The notes beneath the pieces are model-generated. The model was not told where the DNA came from. It searched no databases and was given only the letters and a program-made list of their open reading frames with translations. From positions 186,001 to 250,000 of the forward strand of contig JAIEUA010000001.1 of assembly GCA_019744815.1 (NCBI GenBank): a DNA stretch of 64,000 nucleotides. The letters are read 5' to 3'. Of the stretch, positions 1-8,806 are shown one piece after another. This DNA is from Phycisphaerales bacterium. GTDB lineage: Bacteria > Planctomycetota > Phycisphaerae > Phycisphaerales > UBA1924. Position 1 is the first letter of the stretch. Each line of letters starts with the position of its first letter. The position numbers were made by a program, and so were the translations under genes.

Positions 1-315
1 CATCTGCGGCGTATACAGCGACGAGCCGAGCCGATTCGCGTACTGCTGCTGCCGCGCCGTCGCCGCCGCGGTACTCCATGGGTCCTTCCATCCCAGTCGA
101 TCCCAGTAGTCCACGTGGAACGACAGCGAGATCAAGTCGCCCGCGGCTTCGTGTTCTTTGATCAGCTTCGTCAGCAGCGCATCGGCCGGCGGACACGACG
201 AGCAGCCCTCGGAGGTGAAGAGCTCGACGACCGCGACAGGCTTGGCCGCCTCGGCAGACTCGGCCGCATTGGGAGTGATCGCCGCACAAACCGACGCGAG
301 CAATGAGACCAGCAT
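1..315 (-). CDS. DUF1223 family thioredoxin-like secreted protein, N-terminal part (cut by window edge)
   Basis: This gene is absent from the ORF track because it runs off the left edge. Reading the minus strand from the ATG at 315 gives 105 uninterrupted codons. The peptide begins with a short hydrophobic stretch ([12 protein letters not shown]), then [16 protein letters not shown], a CxxC-like thioredoxin-fold signature, and [14 protein letters not shown], both hallmarks of the DUF1223 family. Family members are exported proteins of unknown biochemical role with a thioredoxin fold. The start is the only ATG in this frame; codons upstream stay open but give no better start. The C-terminal half lies outside the window. 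Confidence 0.85.
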   Translation of the reverse strand, partial: MLVSLLASVCAAITPNAAESAEAAKPVAVVELFTSEGCSSCPPADALLTKLIKEHEAAGDLISLSFHVDYWDRLGWKDPWSTAAATARQQQYANRLGSSLYTPQM

Positions 316-469
316 GCCCCTGAGATGCCGCCCGGCCGCGCCCGTTGCCCCGAATCCCCTGTCGCCACTCCCCCTCCCCGAGGGCGGGGGCAGGGGGGTG
401 GGTTCGCCTCGAAACGACGGCGTTCTCTTCATCGCCCATTCACGACGACGAGGGAGCACGTCAGAGACA

Positions 470-566
470 GCGAGCCGGGGCGTCCTCGCCCCGGCGCAGT
501 GGCGTCCATCATTCAACGTCCGCGCTCCTCAGCTCCCAGCACCGGGGCGAGGACGCCCCGGCTCGC
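470..566. repeat. REPIN-like inverted doublet, family A, copy 1
   Basis: Two 25-bp arms in inverted orientation, beginning GCGAGCCGGGGCGTCCTCGC on the left, enclose about 47 bp of unrelated sequence. Each arm is itself nearly palindromic (CCGGGGCG-TCC-CGCCCCGG). Copies of almost identical length occur at 12620-12716 and 62440-62537, and single arms lie near 10549 and 29401. Confidence 0.8.
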
Positions 567-959
567 GGTCGGCCTCGCGTTCGATCTTGCTGGCTCTCCC
601 CAACCCTCTCCCAGCCCCTTTCCCCGCCCGCATAAACGGACTCCTCACAACTTTTCCTTCCCTTCAAACTTGCCCCGCGCCATCCTGAATCGCATCTTCA
701 CCCTGTCGACGGCACGCTCGGGTGTCGGCGGGGCTTTTCCGGTCCGCCCGGAGGAGAGAGAGACCCGCCGCCCATCCGAGCCCGCGCCGGGGCGACTCCT
801 TGACCGCGAGTTGTGCAGGTCCACGACTCCCGCCCCGCTCCGACGCGCCACCGCGACGCCTGGCTTTGCCTGACCCGTCGCCCTGGCACCCGCGCCGCCG
901 CGGCCAGCGGATGGACCCGTGCAACGGGCGCGACCGATTCCGTGATCACACGCCGCCAT

Positions 960-992
960 GAGCGGGGCGACAGCCCCGCTCGTGGCGTTTTT
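960..992 (+). terminator. Hairpin plus T-run, terminator-like
   Basis: A perfect 9-bp stem (GAGCGGGGC / GCCCCGCTC) with a GACA loop is followed, after six bases, by TTTTT. No plus-strand gene precedes it in the window, so it may be a decayed terminator or another REP element. Confidence 0.35.
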
Positions 993-1006
993 GGGGCGGA
1001 AGGGGT

Positions 1007-1098
1007 GAGGACTTAGGACTTCGGACTGAGGGGGCGGACTTCGAGTCTCCGGCCCAACCCCTAAGCGCTAATCCCTAAGACCTAAGACCTAAGTCCTC
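1007..1098. repeat. Inverted array of CCTAAG/CTTAGG heptamers
   Basis: GAGGACTTAGGACT on the left faces CCTAAGACCTAAGACCTAAG followed by TCCTC on the right, giving an imperfect inverted repeat just upstream of guaB. The right part is three near-exact tandem units of seven bases. Confidence 0.6.
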
Positions 1099-1146
1099 CA
1101 CCTCCTCCCCTCTTGACACTCTCCCCCTCCCCCCCAACCCTCATCC

Positions 1147-2796
1147 ATGTCGGACAAAGCGAATCGCAAGTCGGGCAAGCACTCCCTGGTTCGGCGGCAT
1201 TCTCCGGTCGCCAAAGCCCCACGCCCCGCCGTCAAACAACCCGCTCCCCCCGCCCACGCCGCGGCCCAATCGCCCACGCGTGTAGTTTCGCCGCTCGACA
1301 AGATCGTCGCCGAGGGCATCACGTTCGATGACGTCCTCCTGCTCCCGCGCCGCTCCGGCGTCATGCCCGCCGATGCCGACACCACCGCGCGGCTGACCCG
1401 GCAACTCACACTCAAGATCCCCCTCATCTCCGCCCCGATGGACACCGTCACCGAGCACGCGCTCGCCATCGCCCTCGCCCAAGAAGGCGGCCTCGGGATC
1501 ATCCACAAGAACCTCAGCGTCGAGACCCAGGCCCGCGAAGTCGCCAAGGTCAAACGCTCCGCCAACGGCATCATCACCGACCCGTTGACGCTTGGCCCGT
1601 CGGACTCTGTGTCGCGCGCGAAAGAACTCATGCGGGCCCACAACGTCAGCGGCTTCCCCGTCACCGAAGACGGCGCGACCAACCCCCGCGGCAAGGGCAA
1701 GGTCCTGGGCATCATCACCCGCCGCGACCTCAAGTTCGTCGAAGACCCCGCCACCCTCGTCCGCGACGTGATGACCAAGAAGGGCCTCGTCACCGCCCCG
1801 CCCGGCACCACGCTCGAACAGGCCGACGCGTTCCTCAGTAAGAACAAGGTCGAGAAGCTGCTGCTCGTCGATGAAGGCTTCAACCTCCGCGGCCTGATCA
1901 CGATGCGCGACATCGATCGCCTCAGCCGCTTCCCCAGCGCGCTCACCGACAAGCAGGGCCGCCTGATGTGCGGCGCCGCCGTCGGCGTCAACCAGTTCGA
2001 CCGCGTCGAAGCTCTGCTCAACGCTGAGGTCGATCTGATCACCATCGACACCGCCCACGGCCACAGCGAGAACGTGCTTCGGACGCTGAAGGAAGTGAAG
2101 AAGAAGTACAACGTCCCCGTGATCGTCGGCAACATCGCGACCCGCGAGGCCGCGATCGACCTCATCGAAGCGGGCGCGGATGCGATCAAGGTCGGCATCG
2201 GCCCGGGCTCGATCTGCACGACCCGCGTCGTCACCGGCGTCGGCGTGCCGCAGATCACCGCGATCATGAACGCCGTGCAGGGTGCAAGCGAGGCCGATCC
2301 GAGCGTGCCGGTGATCGCCGACGGCGGCATCCGCCACTCCGGCGACATCCCCAAGGCCCTCGCCGCGGGCGCTCACTGCGTGATGATGGGCTCGCTCTTC
2401 GCAGGCCTCGATGAGTCGCCCGGCGAACTCGTGATCTCCGGCGGCCGTCGCTACAAGACCTACCGCGGCATGGGCAGCGAGGGCGCGATGAACGCCGGCA
2501 GCGCGGACCGCTACCGCCAGAGCGAGAAGGTCGGCGCCGACGGCAAGCCCACCATGAAGTTCGTCCCCGAGGGTGTGGAGGGTCTGGTGCCGTACCGCGG
2601 CCCGTTGAATGAGTTTGTGTACCAGCTCGTCGGAGGCTTGCGCAGCAGCATGGGCTACGTCGGCTGCAAGACCATCGAAGAGCTCCGCACCCACGCCCGC
2701 TTCGTGAAGGTGAGCAACGCGACCGTCGTCGAGAACCACCCGCACGACATCCGCATCACCAAGGAAGCCCCGAACTACTCGGGCGAGAGCCGCTGA
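1147..2796 (+). CDS. guaB: IMP dehydrogenase
   Basis: Catalyses NAD-dependent oxidation of IMP to XMP, the committed step of GMP synthesis, in the cytoplasm. The family core starts at about residue 50 ([15 protein letters not shown]). Two CBS domains follow (about 145-265, including [12 protein letters not shown] and [13 protein letters not shown]). The catalytic loop [15 protein letters not shown] carries the active-site Cys. [32 protein letters not shown] and the flap [16 protein letters not shown] are all present. At 549 residues it is about 50-60 longer than usual because of a Lys/Pro/Ala-rich N-terminal extension. An internal start would remove the extension, but no ATG sits at the core boundary. 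It stands alone, with the next gene beginning after about 170 bp. Confidence 0.97.
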   Translation: MSDKANRKSGKHSLVRRHSPVAKAPRPAVKQPAPPAHAAAQSPTRVVSPLDKIVAEGITFDDVLLLPRRSGVMPADADTTARLTRQLTLKIPLISAPMDTVTEHALAIALAQEGGLGIIHKNLSVETQAREVAKVKRSANGIITDPLTLGPSDSVSRAKELMRAHNVSGFPVTEDGATNPRGKGKVLGIITRRDLKFVEDPATLVRDVMTKKGLVTAPPGTTLEQADAFLSKNKVEKLLLVDEGFNLRGLITMRDIDRLSRFPSALTDKQGRLMCGAAVGVNQFDRVEALLNAEVDLITIDTAHGHSENVLRTLKEVKKKYNVPVIVGNIATREAAIDLIEAGADAIKVGIGPGSICTTRVVTGVGVPQITAIMNAVQGASEADPSVPVIADGGIRHSGDIPKALAAGAHCVMMGSLFAGLDESPGELVISGGRRYKTYRGMGSEGAMNAGSADRYRQSEKVGADGKPTMKFVPEGVEGLVPYRGPLNEFVYQLVGGLRSSMGYVGCKTIEELRTHARFVKVSNATVVENHPHDIRITKEAPNYSGESR

Positions 2797-2968
2797 GAAG
2801 GCCCTGACGCGGGCCCGTCAAGTTCCTGTCTATTTTCTCGCGATTCGCCGCGAACTCGTGCTGAGCTCTGCCCGTATCGCTCGGCGAGCCGCTCCGACGA
2901 TGGTCGCCGCAGCGGGCTCGAGCCGGGCCGAGAGATCCCGGCGCACGCACAACCCACGGAACTTCCGC

Positions 2969-3757
2969 ATGTCCCAAGCCCCCGCCGAGGCTCGCCGGGC
3001 CGGTGTCTTCGTTGCGCTCGACGACCTGCTCCGCGATCGATTGACCACGCCGCAGCACGTCCGCGAAGGCCGCACCCCGCTGCGAATCTTCCTGCCATGG
3101 GCCCTCGTTCTCGGCGGACTGCACGGGCTGTTCATCGGTTGCTACGCCCTTTTCAACGGCACGACCGGCGCGACAACACACATGCTGGCCGTCATGGCCA
3201 AGCTGCCCGCACTCTTTCTCTTCACGCTGCTCGTCACCTTCCCAAGTCTCTACGTCTTCAACGCCCTGCTCGGCTACGGCCTGCGCTTCCGCGCCACGCT
3301 CCGGCTTCTGGTCGCCACCATCGTCGTCAACCTCGCTCTTGCCTCTTCGCTCGGGCCCATCCTCGCCTTCTTCACCGTCAGCACCAAGAGCTACACCTTC
3401 ATCGTCCTGCTCAACGTCGCCATCCTCGGCATCGGCGGCCTCGCCAGCATCGCGTTCCTGCTTCGCACCATGATCCGCGCTCAGAACGCCGAGCAACCGC
3501 TCGACGCAACACCGGACCCAACGGCTACGGCAGCACCCGCCGCGGCAACGGAGACGCCACGCCGGGCTCTGCCGCTGCTCTTCGTGTGGATCATCACCTA
3601 CTCGCTCGTCGGCACCCAGATGGGCTGGCTGCTCCGGCCCTTCATCGGCCACCCCGGTCAGCCGATCACGATCTTCCGCGAGCGCGAAGGCAGCTTCGTC
3701 GAAGCGATCTGGAACGCGACCGCCGGCCAGGCGACGCCGAACAACCTCCGCCGCTGA
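2969..3757 (+). CDS. Polytopic membrane protein, first of a tandem paralogous pair
   Basis: I do not recognise a named family with certainty. The protein (about 262 residues from the ATG at 2969, chosen because the upstream 37 codons are basic and repeat-like) has some six hydrophobic segments: around FLPWALVLGGLHGLFIG, LPALFLFTLLVTFPSLYVF, LLVATIVVNLALASS, FIVLLNVAILGIGGLA and LLFVWIITYSLVGTQ. Near the C-terminus is GTQMGWLLRPFIGHPGQP followed by FRE and an aromatic end. The same block closes the next gene (GIQTGWMLRPFIGTPG). I recall similar C-terminal blocks in small cyanobacterial and planctomycete membrane proteins of unknown role. The gap to the next gene is only 31 bp, so the two probably form an operon. 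Confidence 0.8.
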   Translation: MSQAPAEARRAGVFVALDDLLRDRLTTPQHVREGRTPLRIFLPWALVLGGLHGLFIGCYALFNGTTGATTHMLAVMAKLPALFLFTLLVTFPSLYVFNALLGYGLRFRATLRLLVATIVVNLALASSLGPILAFFTVSTKSYTFIVLLNVAILGIGGLASIAFLLRTMIRAQNAEQPLDATPDPTATAAPAAATETPRRALPLLFVWIITYSLVGTQMGWLLRPFIGHPGQPITIFREREGSFVEAIWNATAGQATPNNLRR

Positions 3758-3788
3758 GCGTGCGTCCCACCACCCTACCCCCGCCGCG

Positions 3789-4457
3789 ATGATCGCGCCA
3801 CTCACCATCTCCGCACCGCTGCACCGCGCCGGCACCGCGCTCCGCCGCATCGGCGACCAGCGCACGCCGCTCTCGATCCGCGGCTCGCTGCTGCTCATCC
3901 TCTTCCTCAGCCCAATCTACGGCCTGGCGATGGGCGCATCCGACCCGACCGGCGAACGCGCGTGGTACATGGTGTATTCAGCGCTGAAGATGCCGCTGAT
4001 GATCGACTGCTCCGCTGCGCTCTGCCTGCCGGGGTTCTTCACCATCACCACCGTGCTGGGCCTGCGCGACGCGTGGCGAGACTCGATCCGCGCCATCGCC
4101 CTCTCCCAAGCCGCCATGGCCGCCACGCTCGCTTCGCTCGCGCCCGTCACGCTCTTCATCTACGCCAACGGCGTCTCGCACCGAGCCGCGCTTCTCACCA
4201 ACGGCGGCATGTTCCTCCTCGCCGCGGCGTTGGCCCAGGTCACTCTCTGGCGGCACTACCGACCGCTGCTGAACCAAAGCCGCCGCCACTGGATCACACT
4301 CGCGTACTGGCTCGTCGCCTACATCTTCGTCGGCATCCAAACCGGCTGGATGCTCCGCCCGTTCATCGGAACACCGGGTGCTGCACCGACGTTCTTCCGC
4401 GACGAGCCGTTCAGCAACGCGTATGTCGTGGTGTGGAATCTTGTCTTCGGGGGTTGA
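3789..4457 (+). CDS. Polytopic membrane protein, second of the tandem pair
   Basis: 222 residues, about six hydrophobic segments, ending with YIFVGIQTGWMLRPFIGTPG, then FFRDEPFSNAYVVVWN. This is the same signature as the preceding protein, so the pair looks like an old tandem duplication, although the rest of the two sequences has diverged strongly. The first 35 residues are basic and cytoplasmic. No catalytic motif is visible; function unknown. It follows its paralogue by 31 bp and is followed by a palindromic element. Confidence 0.8.
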   Translation: MIAPLTISAPLHRAGTALRRIGDQRTPLSIRGSLLLILFLSPIYGLAMGASDPTGERAWYMVYSALKMPLMIDCSAALCLPGFFTITTVLGLRDAWRDSIRAIALSQAAMAATLASLAPVTLFIYANGVSHRAALLTNGGMFLLAAALAQVTLWRHYRPLLNQSRRHWITLAYWLVAYIFVGIQTGWMLRPFIGTPGAAPTFFRDEPFSNAYVVVWNLVFGG

Positions 4458-4469
4458 TCCCGACGCCTC

Positions 4470-4569
4470 GGGTGCCACCGCTTGACCGGCTCGGAGGTCG
4501 AGCGGTGCGAAGACCTCCGTCCTCGCCGCGACCACACGGCTTGGCTCCGAGCCGCCAAGCCGGGGCACC
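4470..4569. repeat. Palindromic element with GGTGCC/GGCACC ends
   Basis: Starts GGGTGCCACCGCTTGACCGG and ends GCCAAGCCGGGGCACCC. The arms CGGCTCGGAG / CTCCGAGCCG and the ends are inverted. Related in its outer bases and in the GGCTCCGAGC block to the elements at 10393, 17812, 18618 and 19596, and in its left arm to a fragment near 10336 (GATGCCACCGCTTGAATGGC). Confidence 0.7.
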
Positions 4570-4586
4570 CCAGCTCTTCTGCGACC

Positions 4587-5057
4587 CTACGCGTGACCCA
4601 ATGCCGGAAGCAGCCAATCAAGGAAGGTGATCACCTCAAGCAGCATGACTAGCCACATCAACCCGTGCCACCGACGTATCAACCAGACGAGCAACACCAA
4701 TCCCAACACAAACATCACGAGCTTCACGACATCAAGATGAGCCAGAAGCATGGAGTAGCGCCGCAGGTCCTCCACTTGCTCCCAACCGAAGACGCTTCCG
4801 ACGATCCCCGCAAATGCGTTGAGTGCGATGGTGACGGGAATGTACACGGCGCACACCACTCGCACGCGCCTTGGCAATGGCGCGCGAGGTGGCGACGGCG
4901 GCTGATACACCATCACACTCCCCAGCACCGACGCCGCACACTCCGGGCACACTGCGTCCACGCCGAGCCCTTGCACGTTGTACCCGCATTGCATGCAGAC
5001 GACACCCGGGATGGCCACCCCGTCTCGCGCGCCCGGCATGGACCGTTCGTCACTCAC
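4587..5057 (-). CDS. Zinc-ribbon membrane protein
   Basis: Only the C-terminal part of the long ORF 4587-5747 is a gene; the rest is a shadow of the hydrolase. The protein begins near the GTG at 5057, which directly follows the hydrolase stop, or at the ATG at 5039 (150 residues). It has a zinc ribbon (CMQCGYNVQGL...CPEC) of the kind that opens many small planctomycete membrane proteins. A proline-rich linker follows, then three or four membrane segments (VYIPVTIALNAFAGIVGSVFG, VVKLVMFVLGLVLLVWLI, LMWLVMLLEVITFLDWLLPA). Function unknown. It is probably cotranscribed with the upstream serine hydrolase because only two bases separate them. Confidence 0.75.
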   Translation of the reverse strand: MSDERSMPGARDGVAIPGVVCMQCGYNVQGLGVDAVCPECAASVLGSVMVYQPPSPPRAPLPRRVRVVCAVYIPVTIALNAFAGIVGSVFGWEQVEDLRRYSMLLAHLDVVKLVMFVLGLVLLVWLIRRWHGLMWLVMLLEVITFLDWLLPALGHA

Positions 5058-5059
5058 AC

Positions 5060-6250
5060 CTATTTCTTCGCACCCATCGCCCCGATGATCCGCGAATAAA
5101 ACTCTCCCTGCGCACTCCCCTTGTGCCAGCGCCACACCACCACGAGCCCGTGCTCGTTGTCGATCCAGATCGTGTTGTCGCCCGCGCCCTGGGCCGAGAA
5201 CGAACTCCTCGGCACGTCCGGCCAGCGTCCCTCGTTGTTCAGCCACCACAAGAAGCCGTAATCGCTCTTCACGCCCTGCGGCTTCGTCGCCTCGCGCACC
5301 CATTGCTCGCTGACGATCTGCTTCTCCCCCCACTTCCCGCCGCGGCTGATGAGCAGGCCGAACCGCGCGTGATCGAGCGTGCTGATCCACAGCCCGCCGC
5401 CCCAGCGGGTGCCGCCGCTGATTGATGGCATCTTCTCCTGCTTCCCGCCGACATCGACCTCGACCATCGCGTTGTCGTACGGGATCCACTTCCATGTCGT
5501 CGTCGCCCCGATCGGGTTCATCACCTCGTCGCGCCAGACCTCCGGCAGCGGCTTCTTCCACAGCCGCAGCATCGAGAGAGCGAAGCGATTGATCCGCACG
5601 TCGTTGTACTCGTAGAAGGTGCCGGGCTGCCACAGCTCGCGTGGCTTCATCGCGCCCATGCCGTACTCGGCCGCGCCGGGGAAGTCGTGCGATTTGCCGA
5701 ACATCTCGCCCCGCCACTCGATCGACTGGGTCGCGTGGTGCCGCCACGTCACCAGCGCGTTGTGGGCCGGCTGGCCCGGCGCGTCCACGTATCCCTCATC
5801 ACCCACGCTCGCGTTGATCCGCTCCCCCACTTTCTCGTCGATCGATCCGATCAAGCCGCGATCGAGCGTCAGGCCGAGGATCGTGGACAGATAACTCTTC
5901 GCCACGCTGTACGTCGGGTCGACGGCGTTCACATCGCCGAACTCCGCGATGATGTAGCCGTCCTTCAGGATCACGCCGTTGGTCGACGCCCGCGTCGAAG
6001 GCAGCGGCCCCAGCGGCCTGCCGAAAATCTCGGCCTGCTTCGAAAAGTCCTTGGGCCAGTCGGTCTCCTGCGTCAGCGCCCACGCCACCGCCTCGGCGAT
6101 CTTCGCATCGTCCATGCCCAATTCGGACGGCTTCTTGCGCTCCCACGATCCCGCGGGAGGGACGTACGCATCCGCGCCACGCACGGGTGCGCCGACCCAC
6201 ACCCACGCCGCCAGCATCGCCAGACCGACCAGCAGTGACTTCATTCGCAT
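5060..6250 (-). CDS. Secreted serine hydrolase, class C beta-lactamase-like
   Basis: 396 residues with an N-terminal signal peptide (LLVGLAMLAAWVWVGAPVRGA). The serine-hydrolase motifs of the beta-lactamase class C/PBP-like family are present: the SxxK tetrad as SVAK in DPTYSVAKSYLSTILG, the YxN motif as YEYNDVRIN, and GGGLWISTLDHARFGLLI in the C-terminal half. Such proteins are esterases, peptidases or amidases of the envelope; the substrate cannot be read from the sequence. A hexamer TAGACT ends six bases before the ATG and no SD is seen, so the mRNA is probably leaderless. Confidence 0.85.
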   Translation of the reverse strand: MRMKSLLVGLAMLAAWVWVGAPVRGADAYVPPAGSWERKKPSELGMDDAKIAEAVAWALTQETDWPKDFSKQAEIFGRPLGPLPSTRASTNGVILKDGYIIAEFGDVNAVDPTYSVAKSYLSTILGLTLDRGLIGSIDEKVGERINASVGDEGYVDAPGQPAHNALVTWRHHATQSIEWRGEMFGKSHDFPGAAEYGMGAMKPRELWQPGTFYEYNDVRINRFALSMLRLWKKPLPEVWRDEVMNPIGATTTWKWIPYDNAMVEVDVGGKQEKMPSISGGTRWGGGLWISTLDHARFGLLISRGGKWGEKQIVSEQWVREATKPQGVKSDYGFLWWLNNEGRWPDVPRSSFSAQGAGDNTIWIDNEHGLVVVWRWHKGSAQGEFYSRIIGAMGAKK

Positions 6251-6256
6251 GCGGCC

Positions 6257-6262
6257 AGTCTA
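6257..6262 (-). promoter_or_regulatory. -10-like hexamer TAGACT, six bases from the start
   Basis: On the minus strand TAGACT precedes GGCCGC and then the ATG of the serine hydrolase. This is the spacing expected when transcription starts on the start codon. Confidence 0.5.
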
Positions 6263-6269
6263 CCGCGGT

Positions 6270-8789
6270 TCAGCGTGTCGCCGCTTCGAGCGCGACGGCG
6301 GCGTTGATCACGCCCAGGTGCGAATAGACCTGAGGGAAGTTGCCGAGCGCCACGCGGGACTCTGGGTCCCATTGCTCGGCCAACAGCCCGGTCGGCCCGG
6401 CCTGTTCGAGCACACGCTCGAACAGCTCCCGGGCATCGTCGATCCGTCCCAGCGTGACCATCGCCTCGACGAGCCAGCACGCCGCGATGACGAAACCGCC
6501 CTCGCCGCCGGGCAGGCCGTCGTCGCCACGGTACCGCAGCACCGTCGCGCCCTCCAGCAACTCGCGCTCGACCGCTTCCACCGTCGCCTTCCAGCGCGGG
6601 TCCTTGGCATCGAGCAGCCCTTTCAGGCCGATGGCGAGCACCGAGGCATCAAGATCCTCGGACTCGTACGCCGCCGTGAACACGCCGCTGTGGCTGCCGC
6701 GCTCGAGCACCTCGCGGCCGATCTCGTCGCGGAGGGATCGCCACTGCGGGTTGTCTCCTCCCATCATCGCGTCGTGCACGACCAGAGCGCGATCCACGGC
6801 GTGCCAGCACATGACCTTGGAGTGCACGTGGTGCCGCCTCGGGCCACGGATCTCCCAGATGCCGTGGTCCGGCTCGCGCCACTTCGCCTCGACCGCGCGG
6901 ACCATGGCCCGCACCAGCCGCCAAGCCTCGGGCGACACCGGCACGCCCCGCTGCGTCATGCCCGCGACCATGTCGATCACCGGGCCGAAGACGTCGAGCT
7001 GCACCTGCTGGGCCGCGGCGTTCCCGACCCGCACCGGACGACTACCCGCGTAGCCCGCGAGACCATTGATCTCGGCCTCGGCGCCGAGGTCTTCACCCGC
7101 GACGGTGTAGATCGGGCGGAATCGCTCGGGCGCATCGAGTCGATCGACGATGGCGATCAGCCACTCGGTCATCTTCATCGCGTGCCCGGTGTTGCCAACG
7201 CTCAGGAGCGCGCTGGCCGCCATGCACGCGTCGCGGGGCCAGCAGAATCGGTAATCCCAGTTCCGCACGCCACCGAGCTGCTCGGGCAGACTCGTCGTTC
7301 CCGCCGCGGCGATCGCGCCGCTCGGGCCATTGCACAGGGCCCGGATCGTGAGCGCCGCGCGAGCCACATGCTCGCGGTACCGGGTCGGCAACTGCAGCGT
7401 TCCCAACCAGCCCGACCAGTGCCGCAGCGTCTGGTTCCGCCGCGCCGCCTCGGCGACGACGCCTTCCTTCATGTTGGCCGTGCCCACGCGAAGCTCGAGG
7501 ATCACCCGCCCGCCCATCGCGTCGAGATCGATGATCGCCTCAGCCGACGCCCGGTGCGCATCGTTCGGCACGATCGTCCAGGCCACGCCCGGCGCCCGCA
7601 GCACGCACGGCTCACTCACGCCCGACAGCTCCACGCCCTGCTCGCGCACCGTGATCGTCGCCTCGACGCGCCCAAAGTCCGGCCTCGGCGCGAACAGCAC
7701 ACGCACCCGGCCGCTTCCCTCGATCATCCGGACCAGATCGCTGCGCCCGGCCCGCTGATACGCGCGCCCGCCCGAGCAATCGAGATAGTCCGTGATGGAG
7801 AACGTCTCCCACCTCGTCCGCAGCACCAGCGAGTTCTTGAGGTACTCCTGACCGATCGGTGCCGCTCCGGACTCCGCCTCGATCGCGAAGAACCCCGCCT
7901 CGGGCCCGCCGAGCAGCTCGGCAAAGAACGCCGGCGAGTCCAGCCGCGGCAGGCACATCCACGTGATCCGCGCCGAAGGCGTCACGACCGCGATCGTGCG
8001 TTGATCGGACAAGATCGAGTGCCGCTCGATCGGCACGAGCGTGCGCCCCTCCAGCCATGCCCGACGCAGTCGCAGCAACTCCTCCAGAAACTCCGCAACC
8101 TCGTTCACGCCGGCGACCCGCGTCGCCGCGAGCGAGTCTCCCTCGCCCACCTTGATCCCGGTGTCGTGCGATTCCAAGGCCGCGAAGGCGTCCTCGTCGG
8201 TGGTGTCGTCGCCCAGGAAGACCACGTGCGAGGCCCCGGCTCGGTGCCGCGCCCGCCGCAGCGCCCCGCCCTTGTCCGCGGTCGAGAAGCAGAACTCCAT
8301 CACCCGCGATCCGTTGCGCAGGGTAACGCCGGGCATGTCCGCCGCGATCCGCTCCGCGGCCGTCATCACCTCCAGCACGCGGCTGTCGCTCACCTTCCTG
8401 TAGTGCAGCGCCACCGCGTAGGGCTTGCGTTCCACCAGGCAGCCCTCGATCCGTGCGGCCACCTCGTCGAGGCGCTCGGCGAGCGCCCCCTTGCCCTCGG
8501 TCGAGACGAACGCGACCGCGGCGCCCTCTTCCTCCACGCCGTGGCTTCCAAACCGCATCGCCCGGGGAATCGAGCTCGTGGCTTCCTTCAGCCACGCCAG
8601 ATCGCGCCCGGAGATGATCGCCACCCGCGTCTGCGGCAGCGTCGACAGCGCCGCGAGCGCCGCCCCGCACTTGGGATCCTGCTTCGCCTGCTGCGGCGTT
8701 CCCACCAGCGGAGAAATGGTCCCGTCAAAGTCGGACGCCACCAAGAGCAGCGGCGACTTGCTCAGGCTCTCCAGACGTGACTTGGGCAT
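6270..8789 (-). CDS. Trehalose-6-phosphate phosphatase fused to a GH15 domain
   Basis: 839 residues. Residues about 1-245 form a HAD-family trehalose-phosphatase: LLLVASDFDGTISPLVG holds the nucleophile Asp, and VFLGDDTTDEDAFAAL is the Mg-binding motif. Residues about 260-835 form a GH15 (alpha/alpha)6 domain as in glucoamylases and actinobacterial trehalases: the N-terminal SILSDQRTIAVVTPSARITW and the conserved block VRNWDYRFCWPRDACMAAS. The phosphatase would release trehalose from trehalose-6-P; the GH15 half would hydrolyse an alpha-glucoside, possibly trehalose itself. The ATG at 8789 is preferred over the track start 8810 because GGAGGTGAGAGG lies just before it with ideal spacing. It is the downstream gene of an operon with otsA. 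Confidence 0.9.
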   Translation of the reverse strand: MPKSRLESLSKSPLLLVASDFDGTISPLVGTPQQAKQDPKCGAALAALSTLPQTRVAIISGRDLAWLKEATSSIPRAMRFGSHGVEEEGAAVAFVSTEGKGALAERLDEVAARIEGCLVERKPYAVALHYRKVSDSRVLEVMTAAERIAADMPGVTLRNGSRVMEFCFSTADKGGALRRARHRAGASHVVFLGDDTTDEDAFAALESHDTGIKVGEGDSLAATRVAGVNEVAEFLEELLRLRRAWLEGRTLVPIERHSILSDQRTIAVVTPSARITWMCLPRLDSPAFFAELLGGPEAGFFAIEAESGAAPIGQEYLKNSLVLRTRWETFSITDYLDCSGGRAYQRAGRSDLVRMIEGSGRVRVLFAPRPDFGRVEATITVREQGVELSGVSEPCVLRAPGVAWTIVPNDAHRASAEAIIDLDAMGGRVILELRVGTANMKEGVVAEAARRNQTLRHWSGWLGTLQLPTRYREHVARAALTIRALCNGPSGAIAAAGTTSLPEQLGGVRNWDYRFCWPRDACMAASALLSVGNTGHAMKMTEWLIAIVDRLDAPERFRPIYTVAGEDLGAEAEINGLAGYAGSRPVRVGNAAAQQVQLDVFGPVIDMVAGMTQRGVPVSPEAWRLVRAMVRAVEAKWREPDHGIWEIRGPRRHHVHSKVMCWHAVDRALVVHDAMMGGDNPQWRSLRDEIGREVLERGSHSGVFTAAYESEDLDASVLAIGLKGLLDAKDPRWKATVEAVERELLEGATVLRYRGDDGLPGGEGGFVIAACWLVEAMVTLGRIDDARELFERVLEQAGPTGLLAEQWDPESRVALGNFPQVYSHLGVINAAVALEAATR

Positions 8790-8801
8790 CCTCTCACCTC
8801 C
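8790..8801 (-). promoter_or_regulatory. Strong Shine-Dalgarno that decides the phosphatase-GH15 start
   Basis: GGAGGTGAGAGG on the minus strand, with GGAGG ending seven bases before the ATG at 8789. The earlier ATG at 8810 overlaps the otsA stop as ATGA and has no SD of its own. Confidence 0.75.
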
Positions 8802-8806
8802 CATGG

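Larger units (their letters stand above)
316..1146. other. Gene-free stretch with palindromes upstream of guaB
   Basis: About 830 bases without a credible gene. The overlapping ORFs in the track have no recognisable domain and cross repeats. The stretch holds a C-rich/G-rich palindrome near 365-400, one REPIN-like doublet (470-566), a strong hairpin followed by five T (960-992) and an inverted array of CCTAAG-type heptamers (1007-1098). A TTGACA-like hexamer is visible near 1113, but I cannot place a convincing -10 for guaB. Confidence 0.6.

Noticed and set aside
1141-2745. Minus ORF of 534 residues across guaB
   Set aside because: Antisense shadow of a confidently identified gene; low-complexity Asp/Ala/Gly/His composition and no domain.
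5979-8780. Plus ORF of 933 residues opposite the phosphatase-GH15 gene
   Set aside because: Arg/His/Pro-rich antisense shadow; the minus strand has complete HAD and GH15 motifs.
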